Below, in pieces: positions 17,468 through 25,529 of a stretch of 64,000 bases of DNA. The position numbers and the translations under genes were made by a program. Numbering within the stretch: the first letter of the stretch is position 1; every line of letters starts with the position of its first letter. Source of the stretch: Pseudomonadota bacterium (GTDB taxonomy: Bacteria > Pseudomonadota > Gammaproteobacteria > Pseudomonadales > Moraxellaceae); the NCBI GenBank assembly GCA_021804565.1, contig JAJZHK010000002.1, positions 35,392 through 99,391 of the forward strand, in the 5' to 3' direction. Under the pieces are notes generated by a model. The model saw only the letters and a list, made by a program, of their open reading frames with translations. It was not told the DNA's origin and did not search any database.

Positions 17468-18333
17468 GTGGCCGCCAGGCTGGCGATGATGGCCCGATTG
17501 ACCTGTCTTTGCTGCTCCTGCCAGTGCGACAAGGTGGCGGCATCTGGAGGCGCTTGCAGTTCCTGCCCATCCAGCTGGCTCAAATAGCGTTTCCAGAGAC
17601 TCTGGTAGCGATAGGCGGAAACATCACCGGTGACGTCAACGGCGACGATGCGATCGCGCAAAGCCTGCACGAAGGCCAGCATGGCGCTGCTGCGCATACA
17701 GCCCTGGTCCCAGTTGGTGCGCACGTCGCACGTGTCCAGCACATCCTTATCGATAGAAAGATAGAGCGGCTCATCACCAGCTTGCAGATCCGCCAAGCTA
17801 GCCTGCAAGAGCTGCTCGGCATGCGTGTAACTACGGACCGCCCGCTCCAGACGCAAGCGCCGCCAAGCACCCAGATCAAGCCCGATCGCGCCATAACGCA
17901 AACGGCCACGCCATAAAGGCGCAAGATTGTTTTCCAGCACATGCAGGCCGACGATATCCGAGGACGTGATACCGATGACATCGATGCCTAGCACCCCCGG
18001 CATGCGCGCCGCATCACGCACCCAGGAGCCACAATGAACCCCCCAGGGGTAACGCATATTGTCGGGATGGTTATCGAGCACCAGCACTCTCAACGGACCA
18101 TGCCTCGCGATACTGCGCTGGATCAGGGGCAGACTCAAATGATGGAAATCACCACTGCCGATAAAGACCGGACCATCACCACAGGCCTGCGGCAGGCGAT
18201 CACCCCAGGCACGCAACTGCGACCGACGGCAAGCAAAACGCAAGCTTTCCTGGTGTGCCGACATGTCCAGACGGCGCTCCTCAGGCAAGCTGCCGACGGA
18301 GGCGTCAAAATCGATGACCCAAGGGGCTTTCAT
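17464..18333 (-). CDS. Arginase/agmatinase-fold (ureohydrolase superfamily) protein
   Basis: 289 aa. Diverged forms of all three ureohydrolase metal motifs are present: GSGDFHHLSL for the GGDHS region, LDNHPDN for DAHxD, and LSIDKDVLDT for SxDxDxxDP, so a two-metal centre is likely intact. The substrate is unclear; it is far from classic arginase and agmatinase. The frame extends to 18441, but the ATG at 18333 (MKAPWVIDFDASVG) has GAGGA upstream and no overlap with the gene before it. Third gene of an operon with the aminotransferase and GNAT-like genes. Confidence 0.8.
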   Translation of the reverse strand: MKAPWVIDFDASVGSLPEERRLDMSAHQESLRFACRRSQLRAWGDRLPQACGDGPVFIGSGDFHHLSLPLIQRSIARHGPLRVLVLDNHPDNMRYPWGVHCGSWVRDAARMPGVLGIDVIGITSSDIVGLHVLENNLAPLWRGRLRYGAIGLDLGAWRRLRLERAVRSYTHAEQLLQASLADLQAGDEPLYLSIDKDVLDTCDVRTNWDQGCMRSSAMLAFVQALRDRIVAVDVTGDVSAYRYQSLWKRYLSQLDGQELQAPPDAATLSHWQEQQRQVNRAIIASLAAT

Positions 18334-18370
18334 CGTGTCCTCATGCTCGATACTCCTCGGCTCGACCCGC

Positions 18371-19456
18371 TCAAACCTTGAGGCCCGGATCGTCTTGCGC
18401 CAAGGCCTGCAAGGTGGCGGCGTCGGACTCAAACCAGGCACGCAGAGGTCGCAAGAGGGTGCGCATGAGGGGGTTGCGAAAATAGACCAGGTGGCGGGTC
18501 ATGGCAAAGCGCGCACCCAGATAAGCCTTGACCTCAGGATCGGTCCACCCGGCCACATAGAACTTCAGCCCGCGGGCGCGGGCATAAGCCAGGTTATGAA
18601 ACCAGCTGACGAAATAAAGATTGCATTGCCGCGCTTGCGGATAACTCAGGCCAATGTATTTATCGATCAGCAGGCCCTGCCACTCAAAACAGATGTTGTA
18701 GCCGATCAACTCATCAGCCTGATGGTAGGTAAAAACCACCGCACCCGTGCCGGCCTGCAAAATGGCCTGAAAAAACTCCGGGCTGAGCTTATCAAAGTGG
18801 ATCTGGCTCTGCTCATAGACCTGCTCGTAGAGCCGGTAGAAATGCTGCAAGCGCTGGGCATCGAGAAGACGCGGATCACCGGCATGAAGAGCGTCGATAC
18901 GCAGCTGCTCGCGCTGCCGCAACTTGCGGCGCAAATCCTTGCGGTGGGCACGCGAGAACTGCGCCAGATAAGACGCTTCCTCGTAGCCCTCGATGGGCAC
19001 CCAAGCCAAGGCTTGTCCGGCCACCTCGATAAAGCCCAGATCACGCGCCTGTTGCGCCAGTTGAGCGGCTGCTTCCTGATCCGCTCTCGACAGCAGACTG
19101 GACTGAGCCGGCAGGTCCTTGATGATCATCAAAGGGTAATCACGCCGGGCTTGCCGGACCCAGGTCGCCAGTGCACCCGGCTCCAGCAAGGCGGCCGACC
19201 AGCAGGCGTATTCGCTGACGGTGCTGCCCACAAAAAGGGTCAAAGGCGTCAGCAAGGAGCGCACCCAGGGGTACCAGAACTGTTTGAGCAGAACTTGCCT
19301 ATGCTGGGCATCCAGGGTGGTTGTGAGATCGTAAGGCGTCACAAAAGCTGGAGTCCCCGCATGCCAAAAACTTTGAAAGCCCAGCGGAGGATGCTTGAGG
19401 AAAGCCTCGAGCACGATGGGTGGCTCGAGGCTGCCGTGGAGAAGCTCAGTGCTCAC
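18371..19456 (-). CDS. GNAT-like / FemAB-like acyltransferase fold protein
   Basis: 361 aa without signal peptide. The C-terminal two thirds has the look of the BioF2/FemAB-type GNAT fold: a basic stretch FSRAHRKDLRRKLRQREQLR, FYRLYEQVYEQSQIHF, and GYNICFEWQGLLIDKYIGLS. These proteins transfer acyl or aminoacyl groups to amines. Its start overlaps the end of the aminotransferase gene by 11 bases, so the aminotransferase product may be its substrate (inference). Exact donor and acceptor are unknown. Confidence 0.7.
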   Translation of the reverse strand: MSTELLHGSLEPPIVLEAFLKHPPLGFQSFWHAGTPAFVTPYDLTTTLDAQHRQVLLKQFWYPWVRSLLTPLTLFVGSTVSEYACWSAALLEPGALATWVRQARRDYPLMIIKDLPAQSSLLSRADQEAAAQLAQQARDLGFIEVAGQALAWVPIEGYEEASYLAQFSRAHRKDLRRKLRQREQLRIDALHAGDPRLLDAQRLQHFYRLYEQVYEQSQIHFDKLSPEFFQAILQAGTGAVVFTYHQADELIGYNICFEWQGLLIDKYIGLSYPQARQCNLYFVSWFHNLAYARARGLKFYVAGWTDPEVKAYLGARFAMTRHLVYFRNPLMRTLLRPLRAWFESDAATLQALAQDDPGLKV

Positions 19457-20843
19457 GCTTGGCGCGCGTCAGCAGTTGATCGAGCAGGAACAAGGCCTGA
19501 TCGATCTCATCATCGCTGATATGCAAAGAGGGCGCCAGGGTGATGACATTCTTGTAGTAGCCACCGACATCGAGCACCAAACCCATCTTCTCCCCCTTCC
19601 AGTCGAGGTCACCGGAGAGGCCGATATGAACCATGCGATCCAGCAGTTCCCGGTCAGGCGTATAGCCATCCGGTTTACAGATCTCCGCACGCAGGGCCAA
19701 ACCCAGGCCATCGACATCACCGATCTCGGGATGACGCTTTTGCAGATCCTGCAAACCGGCAAGAAAATGGGCTCCGGCGCGCATGACCCTGGCCTCATAG
19801 TCCTCCTCTTCGAGCATCTTCACCACTTCCAGCCCGAGGGCCGTCCCCAGCGGATTGGAGGCAAAGGTGGAGTGCGTGGATCCTGGCGGGAAGACCGTCG
19901 GATTGATCAGCTCTTCACGGGCCCACAGACCGCCGAGCGGGTTGAGACCATTGGTCAAGGCCTTGGCGAAGACCAGCACATCCGGAGTAACCCCGAAATG
20001 TTCGATCGCCCACATCTTGCCGGTACGGTAAAAACCCATCTGTATCTCATCGACGACCAGCAAAATACCGTGTTCATCGAGCACTTTCTTAAGCCCGGTG
20101 AAGAACGTCCTCGGCGGCACGACGTAACCACCGGTACCCTGGATGGCTTCGATGTAGAAAGCCGCGTACTCCGACTGACCGACCTTGGGATCCCAGACGC
20201 CATTGTATTCCGTCTCAAATAGACGGGCGAATTCGCGAACACACTTTTCGCCATACTCATCTGCGGTCATACCCCGCGGGCGGCGAAAAGGATAGGGAAA
20301 AGGAATGAACTGAGCCCGCTCACCGAAATGGCCGAAGCGCCGGCGATAGCGGTAACTGGAGGTGATCGCCGATGCGCCCAAGGTACGGCCATGATAGCCG
20401 CCTTCAAAGGCGAACATCAGGCTCTTGCCTTCACGGGCATTGCGCACCAGCTTGAGGGAATCTTCGATGGACTGCGAGCCGCCCACATTGAAGTGGACAC
20501 GTCCGTCAAGACCAAACTTGCTCTTCATGCCGACAGCGATACGTTTGGCCAGTTCGATCTTGGTCGGATGCAGGTATTGGCTCGCCACTTGCGGTAAGAC
20601 GTCGATCTGCTTTTTGAGCACCGCATTGAGACGCTCATTGGCGTAGCCAAAGTTGACCGCCGAGTACCACATCTGCAGATCCAGGTAGGGAATACCGTAG
20701 GGATCGTACATATAGCTGCCTTGGCAGCGCTCAAAAATCTTGGGCGGATTGACATAGTGCACCGTATCCCCAAATGAGCAGTATTTCGCTTCATCCGCCA
20801 GCAGCGCAGCCTGCTCGCGATCTATATCTTCACGCATGACCAT
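19446..20843 (-). CDS. Class III PLP-dependent aminotransferase
   Basis: 465 aa, fold-type I. Key sites are the PLP-phosphate region GGSQSIEDSLKL, the aromatic stack GGYHGRT, Asp in LLVVDEIQMGF, the Schiff-base lysine in VFAKALTNGLNPLGG, and STFASNPLG. It resembles omega-amino-acid, diamine or 2,4-diaminobutyrate aminotransferases; substrate cannot be fixed. The start ATG at 20843 follows AGGATGGG; a second ATG two codons on is possible. First gene of an operon with the GNAT-like and arginase-fold genes, convergent with the exporter operon. Confidence 0.9.
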   Translation of the reverse strand: MVMREDIDREQAALLADEAKYCSFGDTVHYVNPPKIFERCQGSYMYDPYGIPYLDLQMWYSAVNFGYANERLNAVLKKQIDVLPQVASQYLHPTKIELAKRIAVGMKSKFGLDGRVHFNVGGSQSIEDSLKLVRNAREGKSLMFAFEGGYHGRTLGASAITSSYRYRRRFGHFGERAQFIPFPYPFRRPRGMTADEYGEKCVREFARLFETEYNGVWDPKVGQSEYAAFYIEAIQGTGGYVVPPRTFFTGLKKVLDEHGILLVVDEIQMGFYRTGKMWAIEHFGVTPDVLVFAKALTNGLNPLGGLWAREELINPTVFPPGSTHSTFASNPLGTALGLEVVKMLEEEDYEARVMRAGAHFLAGLQDLQKRHPEIGDVDGLGLALRAEICKPDGYTPDRELLDRMVHIGLSGDLDWKGEKMGLVLDVGGYYKNVITLAPSLHISDDEIDQALFLLDQLLTRAKREH

Positions 20844-21129
20844 CCCATCCTATTGGTACAGCCCGGCATAGTGCACCGGCAATATGACCTTCTTGTGCAT
20901 GAGATATTGAGATCCTGTGGAGCCGCGTGATGCAGTCGTCGCTCGACGCTGCGCCGTTATCACCGGCCAAGCACGATCGCTGACAGGGTCGGGCCGGCAA
21001 GCTCCAGTCGCAACAGCAAAGTTTGCTCTGCAAGCTGGGCAAAACCGGCATAAAAGCTCAGAATCATCGGAGTGACGGTGACCTGGCGGCCGCCTCGACA
21101 CGCTGACCACCACATTGCAGAGCCCAGCC

Positions 21130-23427
21130 ATGTCTCCCAGCCGATGGATCAACCTTCTCCTCCTCAGTGTCGCCACGCTGACCCTGCTCAGCGGACTTCT
21201 GCTGGCTGCCAGGGGCCAGCCGGCATGGGCCGCCCATCTCTGGCTGCTGGGCGCCCTGCCGGTCATGCTGGCCCTGCTCATCGGCATGGCCAGAACCCTG
21301 GCACGCGGTGAAGGTGGCCTGGATCTGCTGGCGGTGGTCGCGATAGGCGCAGCTGCGTTTCTTGGCGAGATGCTGACGGCTGAAGTGATTGCGCTCATGC
21401 TGGCCAGCGGCCGCGTGCTTGAGGATTACGCCGAAGGCCGCGCCCAAAGGGCCATGACGGCTCTGTTGCAAGGGGTACCGACCAGCGCCTACCGCTACGA
21501 GCACGGGCAACTGGTGCAGGTTCCCCTGGCCGCACTACAGGTGGGCGACCGCCTGCTGGTCCGCGTGGGGGAGGTACTGCCGGTCGATGGTACCTTGCTG
21601 GCAGCAGCTGAGCTGGATGAATCGACACTGACCGGTGAGTCTCAGCCGGTCCACTATGCAGCAGGCCAGATGGTGCGCAGTGGTAGTCTGAATGCGGGGG
21701 CTGCTTTTGAGCTGCTGGCGAACACCACCGCGGCGGCCAGCACCCTGGCCGGTATCGTTCGCCTGGTCGAATCGGCGCAACACAGTCGGGCACCTGCGGC
21801 GCGACTGGCGGACCGCTACGCACTGCTGTTTGTTCCCTTCGCCTTGGGCTTGGCCGGTTTGGCCTGGTGGCTGTCCGGTCAGGTCATGCGTGCCCTGGCG
21901 GTGCTGGTGGTGGCGACGCCCTGCCCCCTGCTCTTGGCGGTTCCGGTGGCCATCGTCTCCGGCATGTCCTGCTGCGCGCGACGCGGGATACTGATCAAAA
22001 GTGGCCGTGCCCTGGAAAATCTTGCGCGCGCCCAGACCATCTTCTTTGACAAAACCGGGACACTGACCGGCGGTCGGGCACGGCTGGTCAGCATCGAGAC
22101 GGCTCCCGACATTACCCCGTCGCGAGTCTTGCAACTGGCGGCATCCCTGGATCAGGCCGCCAACCATGTCATCGCGGAGGCTGTGGTCTTGGCCGCCCGG
22201 GAAAAAAACCTGCCGCTGAGCCTGCCTGGCGATCTGAGCGAGCAGGCGGGTGCCGGCGTGAGCGGCATGGTGGACGGCCTGCGCATCAAGGTCGGCACCT
22301 GGAACTACGTGACGGCAGCGATCCATCCACCCGACTGGGCCCTGCGGCTTCTGCCGCGTCTCGGCCAAGAGGGCAGCTCAGGCGTGTTTGTCGCCGTCGA
22401 TGGCATCCTCGCTGGCGTCCTGGTATGGGCCGATGAAATTCGTCTGGAAACCCCTCGCGCCCTGCGCCAGTTGCGTGCTGCCGGTATCCAGCGCACGGTC
22501 ATGCTGACCGGCGACCACGCGGATGTGGCCGAGGCCATAGGCGCGGCTTTGGGCGTCCACGAGGTCATGGCCGAGCAGACGCCGGCTGGCAAATTGGCCG
22601 CCATCACCACGGCCAAAGCGCAAGCCATCACCCTCATGGTCGGTGACGGCGTCAACGATGCGCCAGCGCTGGCCTGTGCCGACGTCGGCATCGCCATGGG
22701 CGCTCGTGGCGCCGCGGCAGCGGCTGAAGCCGCAGACGTGGTTCTGCTGGTGGATCGTCTCGATCGCCTGGCAGAAGCTATACGTATCGCCCGTCACACC
22801 CGCCGCATCGCCCTCCAGAGTGTCATGCTCGGCATGGGCTTGTCGCTGCTGGCCATGCTGGCGGCTGCACTGGGCGCTTTACCGGCACTGGCCGGGGCGA
22901 TACTGCAAGAACTCATCGACGTTCTCGCCATACTCTATGCCCTGCAAGCCCTGCACCTGCCAGGTAGCAAGCCTGTTGCCAGTCTGTCCGCAGCTGAGCT
23001 GCAGGCCCTGAAGGAGGAACACCAGGCGCTGCAACCGCTACTGGCCTCCCTCAGCCAGCTGGCTGAGAAACTCAGCCTGATGCCGGGCCCCGCCATCGTC
23101 GCCGCCCTCAGCGAACTCAATGAAGCCCTGGCAGCACAGCTGCTACCGCATGAGCGCCGCGATGACCTGCAGCTTTACCCAGGCCTGGCCCGCATGCTCG
23201 GCGGCGACGATCCGATGGCGGCCATGAGCCGCGTGCACCGGGAAATCTTCCTGCTCAGCCGTCGACTGCGCCAGCTCAGCGCGGCTCTTGAGCCGGCAGT
23301 TCCGAACGCTGCGGCGCTGCAGGAGGTGCAAGCTTGCCTGTACAGCCTGAACGCCATCCTCAAGCTGCACTTCTCCCAGGAAGATGAGATCTATCACGCG
23401 CTGGGAGACGCTCCTTCGGGGGCTTGA
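21130..23427 (+). CDS. P1B-type metal-transporting ATPase with C-terminal hemerythrin-like domain (P1B-5-like)
   Basis: 765-aa inner-membrane metal pump. It has the actuator TGES loop (LTGESQPV), membrane metal site TPCPLLLAVP, phosphorylation site FFDKTGTLTG, nucleotide-site histidine in NHVIAEA (HV in place of the usual HP), and hinge VGDGVNDAPAL. There is no N-terminal metal-binding domain. The last 150 residues look like a hemerythrin bundle (LLPHERRDD, MSRVHREIF, LHFSQEDEIYHAL), which with the TPC motif marks the P1B-5 group, linked to Ni/Fe in Sinorhizobium Nia. A TTG at 21115 is an alternative start. It precedes the FTR1 iron permease. Confidence 0.9.
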   Translation: MSPSRWINLLLLSVATLTLLSGLLLAARGQPAWAAHLWLLGALPVMLALLIGMARTLARGEGGLDLLAVVAIGAAAFLGEMLTAEVIALMLASGRVLEDYAEGRAQRAMTALLQGVPTSAYRYEHGQLVQVPLAALQVGDRLLVRVGEVLPVDGTLLAAAELDESTLTGESQPVHYAAGQMVRSGSLNAGAAFELLANTTAAASTLAGIVRLVESAQHSRAPAARLADRYALLFVPFALGLAGLAWWLSGQVMRALAVLVVATPCPLLLAVPVAIVSGMSCCARRGILIKSGRALENLARAQTIFFDKTGTLTGGRARLVSIETAPDITPSRVLQLAASLDQAANHVIAEAVVLAAREKNLPLSLPGDLSEQAGAGVSGMVDGLRIKVGTWNYVTAAIHPPDWALRLLPRLGQEGSSGVFVAVDGILAGVLVWADEIRLETPRALRQLRAAGIQRTVMLTGDHADVAEAIGAALGVHEVMAEQTPAGKLAAITTAKAQAITLMVGDGVNDAPALACADVGIAMGARGAAAAAEAADVVLLVDRLDRLAEAIRIARHTRRIALQSVMLGMGLSLLAMLAAALGALPALAGAILQELIDVLAILYALQALHLPGSKPVASLSAAELQALKEEHQALQPLLASLSQLAEKLSLMPGPAIVAALSELNEALAAQLLPHERRDDLQLYPGLARMLGGDDPMAAMSRVHREIFLLSRRLRQLSAALEPAVPNAAALQEVQACLYSLNAILKLHFSQEDEIYHALGDAPSGA

Positions 23428-23474
23428 GTCCAATCTAAAGCACCGACGATGAGAGACGGCGCACCGATAGCGCC

Positions 23475-23511
23475 TTGACATGAGCCTCTTAAATGATGAG
23501 AATGGTTATCG
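23475..23511 (+). promoter_or_regulatory. FTR1 promoter with overlapping Fur box
   Basis: TTGACA at 23475-23480 is a consensus -35; 17 bases later GAGAAT at 23498-23503 serves as -10. Over the -10 lies TGAGAATGGTTATCG (23497-23511), a 12-of-14 match to the 7-1-7 Fur box TGATAAT-N-ATTATCA. Repression by Fe-Fur would block RNA polymerase here. The site is 25 bases before the FTR1 ATG. Confidence 0.7.
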
Positions 23512-23535
23512 TTAGCACTATCATTTGGAGTCGGT

Positions 23536-24348
23536 ATGCTCAGCAGCGCCCTGCTCGTCTTTCGTGAAATTCTCGAAGCCGCCTGTGTCATCTCGGTGCT
23601 GGCAGCAGCCAGCCGCGGTTTACCAGGGCGCGCCGGAATACTCAGCGGCGGTATCGCCTTGGGGGTTCTCAGCGCCGTGCTCCTGGCTTGGCTGATGACA
23701 GGCTGGAGCACCCATATTCATGGCACGCAGCAGGCGCTGTTCAACGCCGGCACGCTCATCGCCGCCTGTCTGCTGATCACCTGGCATCTCCTCTGGGTGA
23801 GCCGCCGCGGTGCAACCCTGAGCGCCGAGCTGCGTCGTTACGGTCACGACCTGCAGCAGGGCCTGCACCCTCCCCGGGCCCTGGCTATCGTCATCGCCCT
23901 GGCAGTCGGCCGTGAAGGCGCTGAGATCGTGATCTACTTGCAGAGCATGTATGCAGAAGGCGAACCCACCCAGCCCCTGCTCTGGGGGGCCTGTATAGGC
24001 TTGCTGGGCGGATTCCTGTTTTCCTGGCTGATCTACCTGGGCATACTGCGTATGGCCCTGGCGCCGGTATTTCGCATCACCCAGACCCTCTTGCTGCTCG
24101 TCGCCGCCGGCATGTGTGCACGTGCCGGTGCCATTCTACTGCAGGCTGGACTGCTCCCCAGCCTGGGCTCGCGCCTGTGGAACAGCTCAGCGTGGATTGC
24201 CAATGACTCCATCCTCGGACGCGTGCTCAGCACCTTCGTAGGCTACGACGCTCACCCCAGTGGCCTGCAACTGCTGCTGTTTATGGCGACCCTGAGTGCC
24301 CTGATCCTGCTTCAGCGTACAAAACCGTCTTCGGCAACGAACACCTAA
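23536..24348 (+). CDS. FTR1-family iron permease
   Basis: 270-aa polytopic inner-membrane protein with seven hydrophobic segments. The two iron-passage motifs of the family are present as REILEAA near residue 11 and GREGAEIVIYL near 125 (R-E-x-x-E in both). GGAG precedes the ATG. A Fur box sits on the promoter. It is followed closely by a cupredoxin-like periplasmic protein and an outer-membrane protein, an FtrBC-like arrangement without the FtrA/P19 and FtrD ferredoxin components, so the system may be reduced or use partners elsewhere. Confidence 0.9.
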   Translation: MLSSALLVFREILEAACVISVLAAASRGLPGRAGILSGGIALGVLSAVLLAWLMTGWSTHIHGTQQALFNAGTLIAACLLITWHLLWVSRRGATLSAELRRYGHDLQQGLHPPRALAIVIALAVGREGAEIVIYLQSMYAEGEPTQPLLWGACIGLLGGFLFSWLIYLGILRMALAPVFRITQTLLLLVAAGMCARAGAILLQAGLLPSLGSRLWNSSAWIANDSILGRVLSTFVGYDAHPSGLQLLLFMATLSALILLQRTKPSSATNT

Positions 24349-24380
24349 ACCCACCTTGATCCCCGCACAGGAGTTTCACC

Positions 24381-24704
24381 ATGCGCGCGCTCAGCATTGG
24401 CCTAGCGATCCTCGCCGTATCAGCTCAGGCCGAGCCCCGTCCAAGCGTCAGCCTGCAAATCGATGAACAGGGCTTCAGGCCTGGCCTGCTCCAGCTGCAC
24501 CCGGCCCTATCGTACCGCCTGCAACTGAACAACCTCAGCGGCAGGGCCATCGAATTTGAAAGCCCTGATCTCTCCCGTGAGGTCATCGTCCCTGCCCATA
24601 GTCAGGTGAATATTTTCTTACCGGCGCTTCAACCGGGTCACTATGTCTATTTTGATGACTTTCATCCGCAAAACCGTGGTCAGATCCTGATCCCCTCCAC
24701 CTGA
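24381..24704 (+). CDS. Periplasmic cupredoxin-like protein of the iron-uptake operon
   Basis: 107 aa with a signal peptide cleaved near AQA-EP. The mature part fits the cupredoxin beta-sandwich found beside FTR1 permeases (FtrB/EfeO type): IDEQGFRPGLLQLHPALSYRL, IEFESPDLSREVIVP and ALQPGHYVYFDDFHPQ. It has no cysteine, so a classical type 1 copper site is absent; the His and Met pattern is also incomplete. It may bind iron or copper weakly or act as a partner of the permease. A 32-base gap after FTR1 suggests one operon. Confidence 0.75.
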   Translation: MRALSIGLAILAVSAQAEPRPSVSLQIDEQGFRPGLLQLHPALSYRLQLNNLSGRAIEFESPDLSREVIVPAHSQVNIFLPALQPGHYVYFDDFHPQNRGQILIPST

Positions 24705-24720
24705 ACCTGGGTACCCTGTC

Positions 24721-25449
24721 ATGTTCTTCACTCGCAATATCAAGGCACTGGCATTACCCGGCTGGCTGCTATGGCCAGCCGGCCTGGCCATGGCCAATGA
24801 CTATATCGTCTATTCGCCGCTGGTCGTGGCCGGGCAAAACGAGATCGAGTCACGTGCCTATCTGAATCAGGATGGACAAGGACCCGGCCATGGTCTTTGG
24901 GAAAACGATGTGTCTCTCGCTCACACCCTCAACAGCTGGTGGAAAACTGAAGTTTACGTGCTCGAGCTCGCCGGCGCCCAGCAAACAGCCCAGCAAAGAC
25001 TCGGCTATGAGTTTGAAAACACCTTCCAGCTGGCCGAGCTCGGCCGCTACGCCTGGACGCCAGGATTTTTACTGTCTTATGAAAAATCGACACGCGCATC
25101 GGTGCCTGATCATCTCGAAGCCGGTCCTCTGCTGGAGCGCCAGGATGGCCGCATCCTCCAGGATCTCAACCTGATCTGGGAGCATGAGATCAGCCCCCGC
25201 TTTGCCGGCAAGCCTGGCTTGCGCACCAGCTATAGCTGGCATTTTCGTTATACCGACCTGTTGCAACCCGGCCTTGAAGCCTACCTGCGCCCTAGCGACC
25301 AAAGCTATCAGTTGGGCCCGACACTGCATGGTGAGCTGCCCGGTGCCTCAGGGCATGAGCTTGAATACAGCCTGGGCGTGGTTTTTGGGTGCAACAGCGA
25401 TGCCCCGGCGATGACCTGGCTGGCCCATATCGAGTACGAGTTCTTTTAA
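24721..25449 (+). CDS. Predicted outer-membrane beta-barrel protein of the iron operon
   Basis: 242 aa. A signal peptide (about residues 1-25, ending AMA-ND) is followed by alternating aromatic/polar strands and a C-terminal phenylalanine (HIEYEFF), the signal of outer-membrane barrels. It lies 16 bases downstream of the cupredoxin-like gene, so it is probably the last gene of the FTR1 operon and might pass or sense metal at the outer membrane. No named family was recognised. Confidence 0.65.
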   Translation: MFFTRNIKALALPGWLLWPAGLAMANDYIVYSPLVVAGQNEIESRAYLNQDGQGPGHGLWENDVSLAHTLNSWWKTEVYVLELAGAQQTAQQRLGYEFENTFQLAELGRYAWTPGFLLSYEKSTRASVPDHLEAGPLLERQDGRILQDLNLIWEHEISPRFAGKPGLRTSYSWHFRYTDLLQPGLEAYLRPSDQSYQLGPTLHGELPGASGHELEYSLGVVFGCNSDAPAMTWLAHIEYEFF

Positions 25450-25529
25450 AAACGACAGCGCGGCTTTCTTGCATGCCTGCCTGACATGGCCTATTGTCGG
25501 CGGGCCTTTTCTGCGAGCGATCATCCCAG

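Noticed and set aside
20850..21051. Small frame between the aminotransferase and P-type ATPase genes
   Set aside because: Cys- and Arg-rich composition and no ribosome-binding site; the 286-base divergent gap is better read as promoter space.
22305..22797. Long minus-strand frames inside the P-type ATPase gene
   Set aside because: The plus frame has DKTGT, TGES and GDGVND motifs; the opposite frames arise from high GC.
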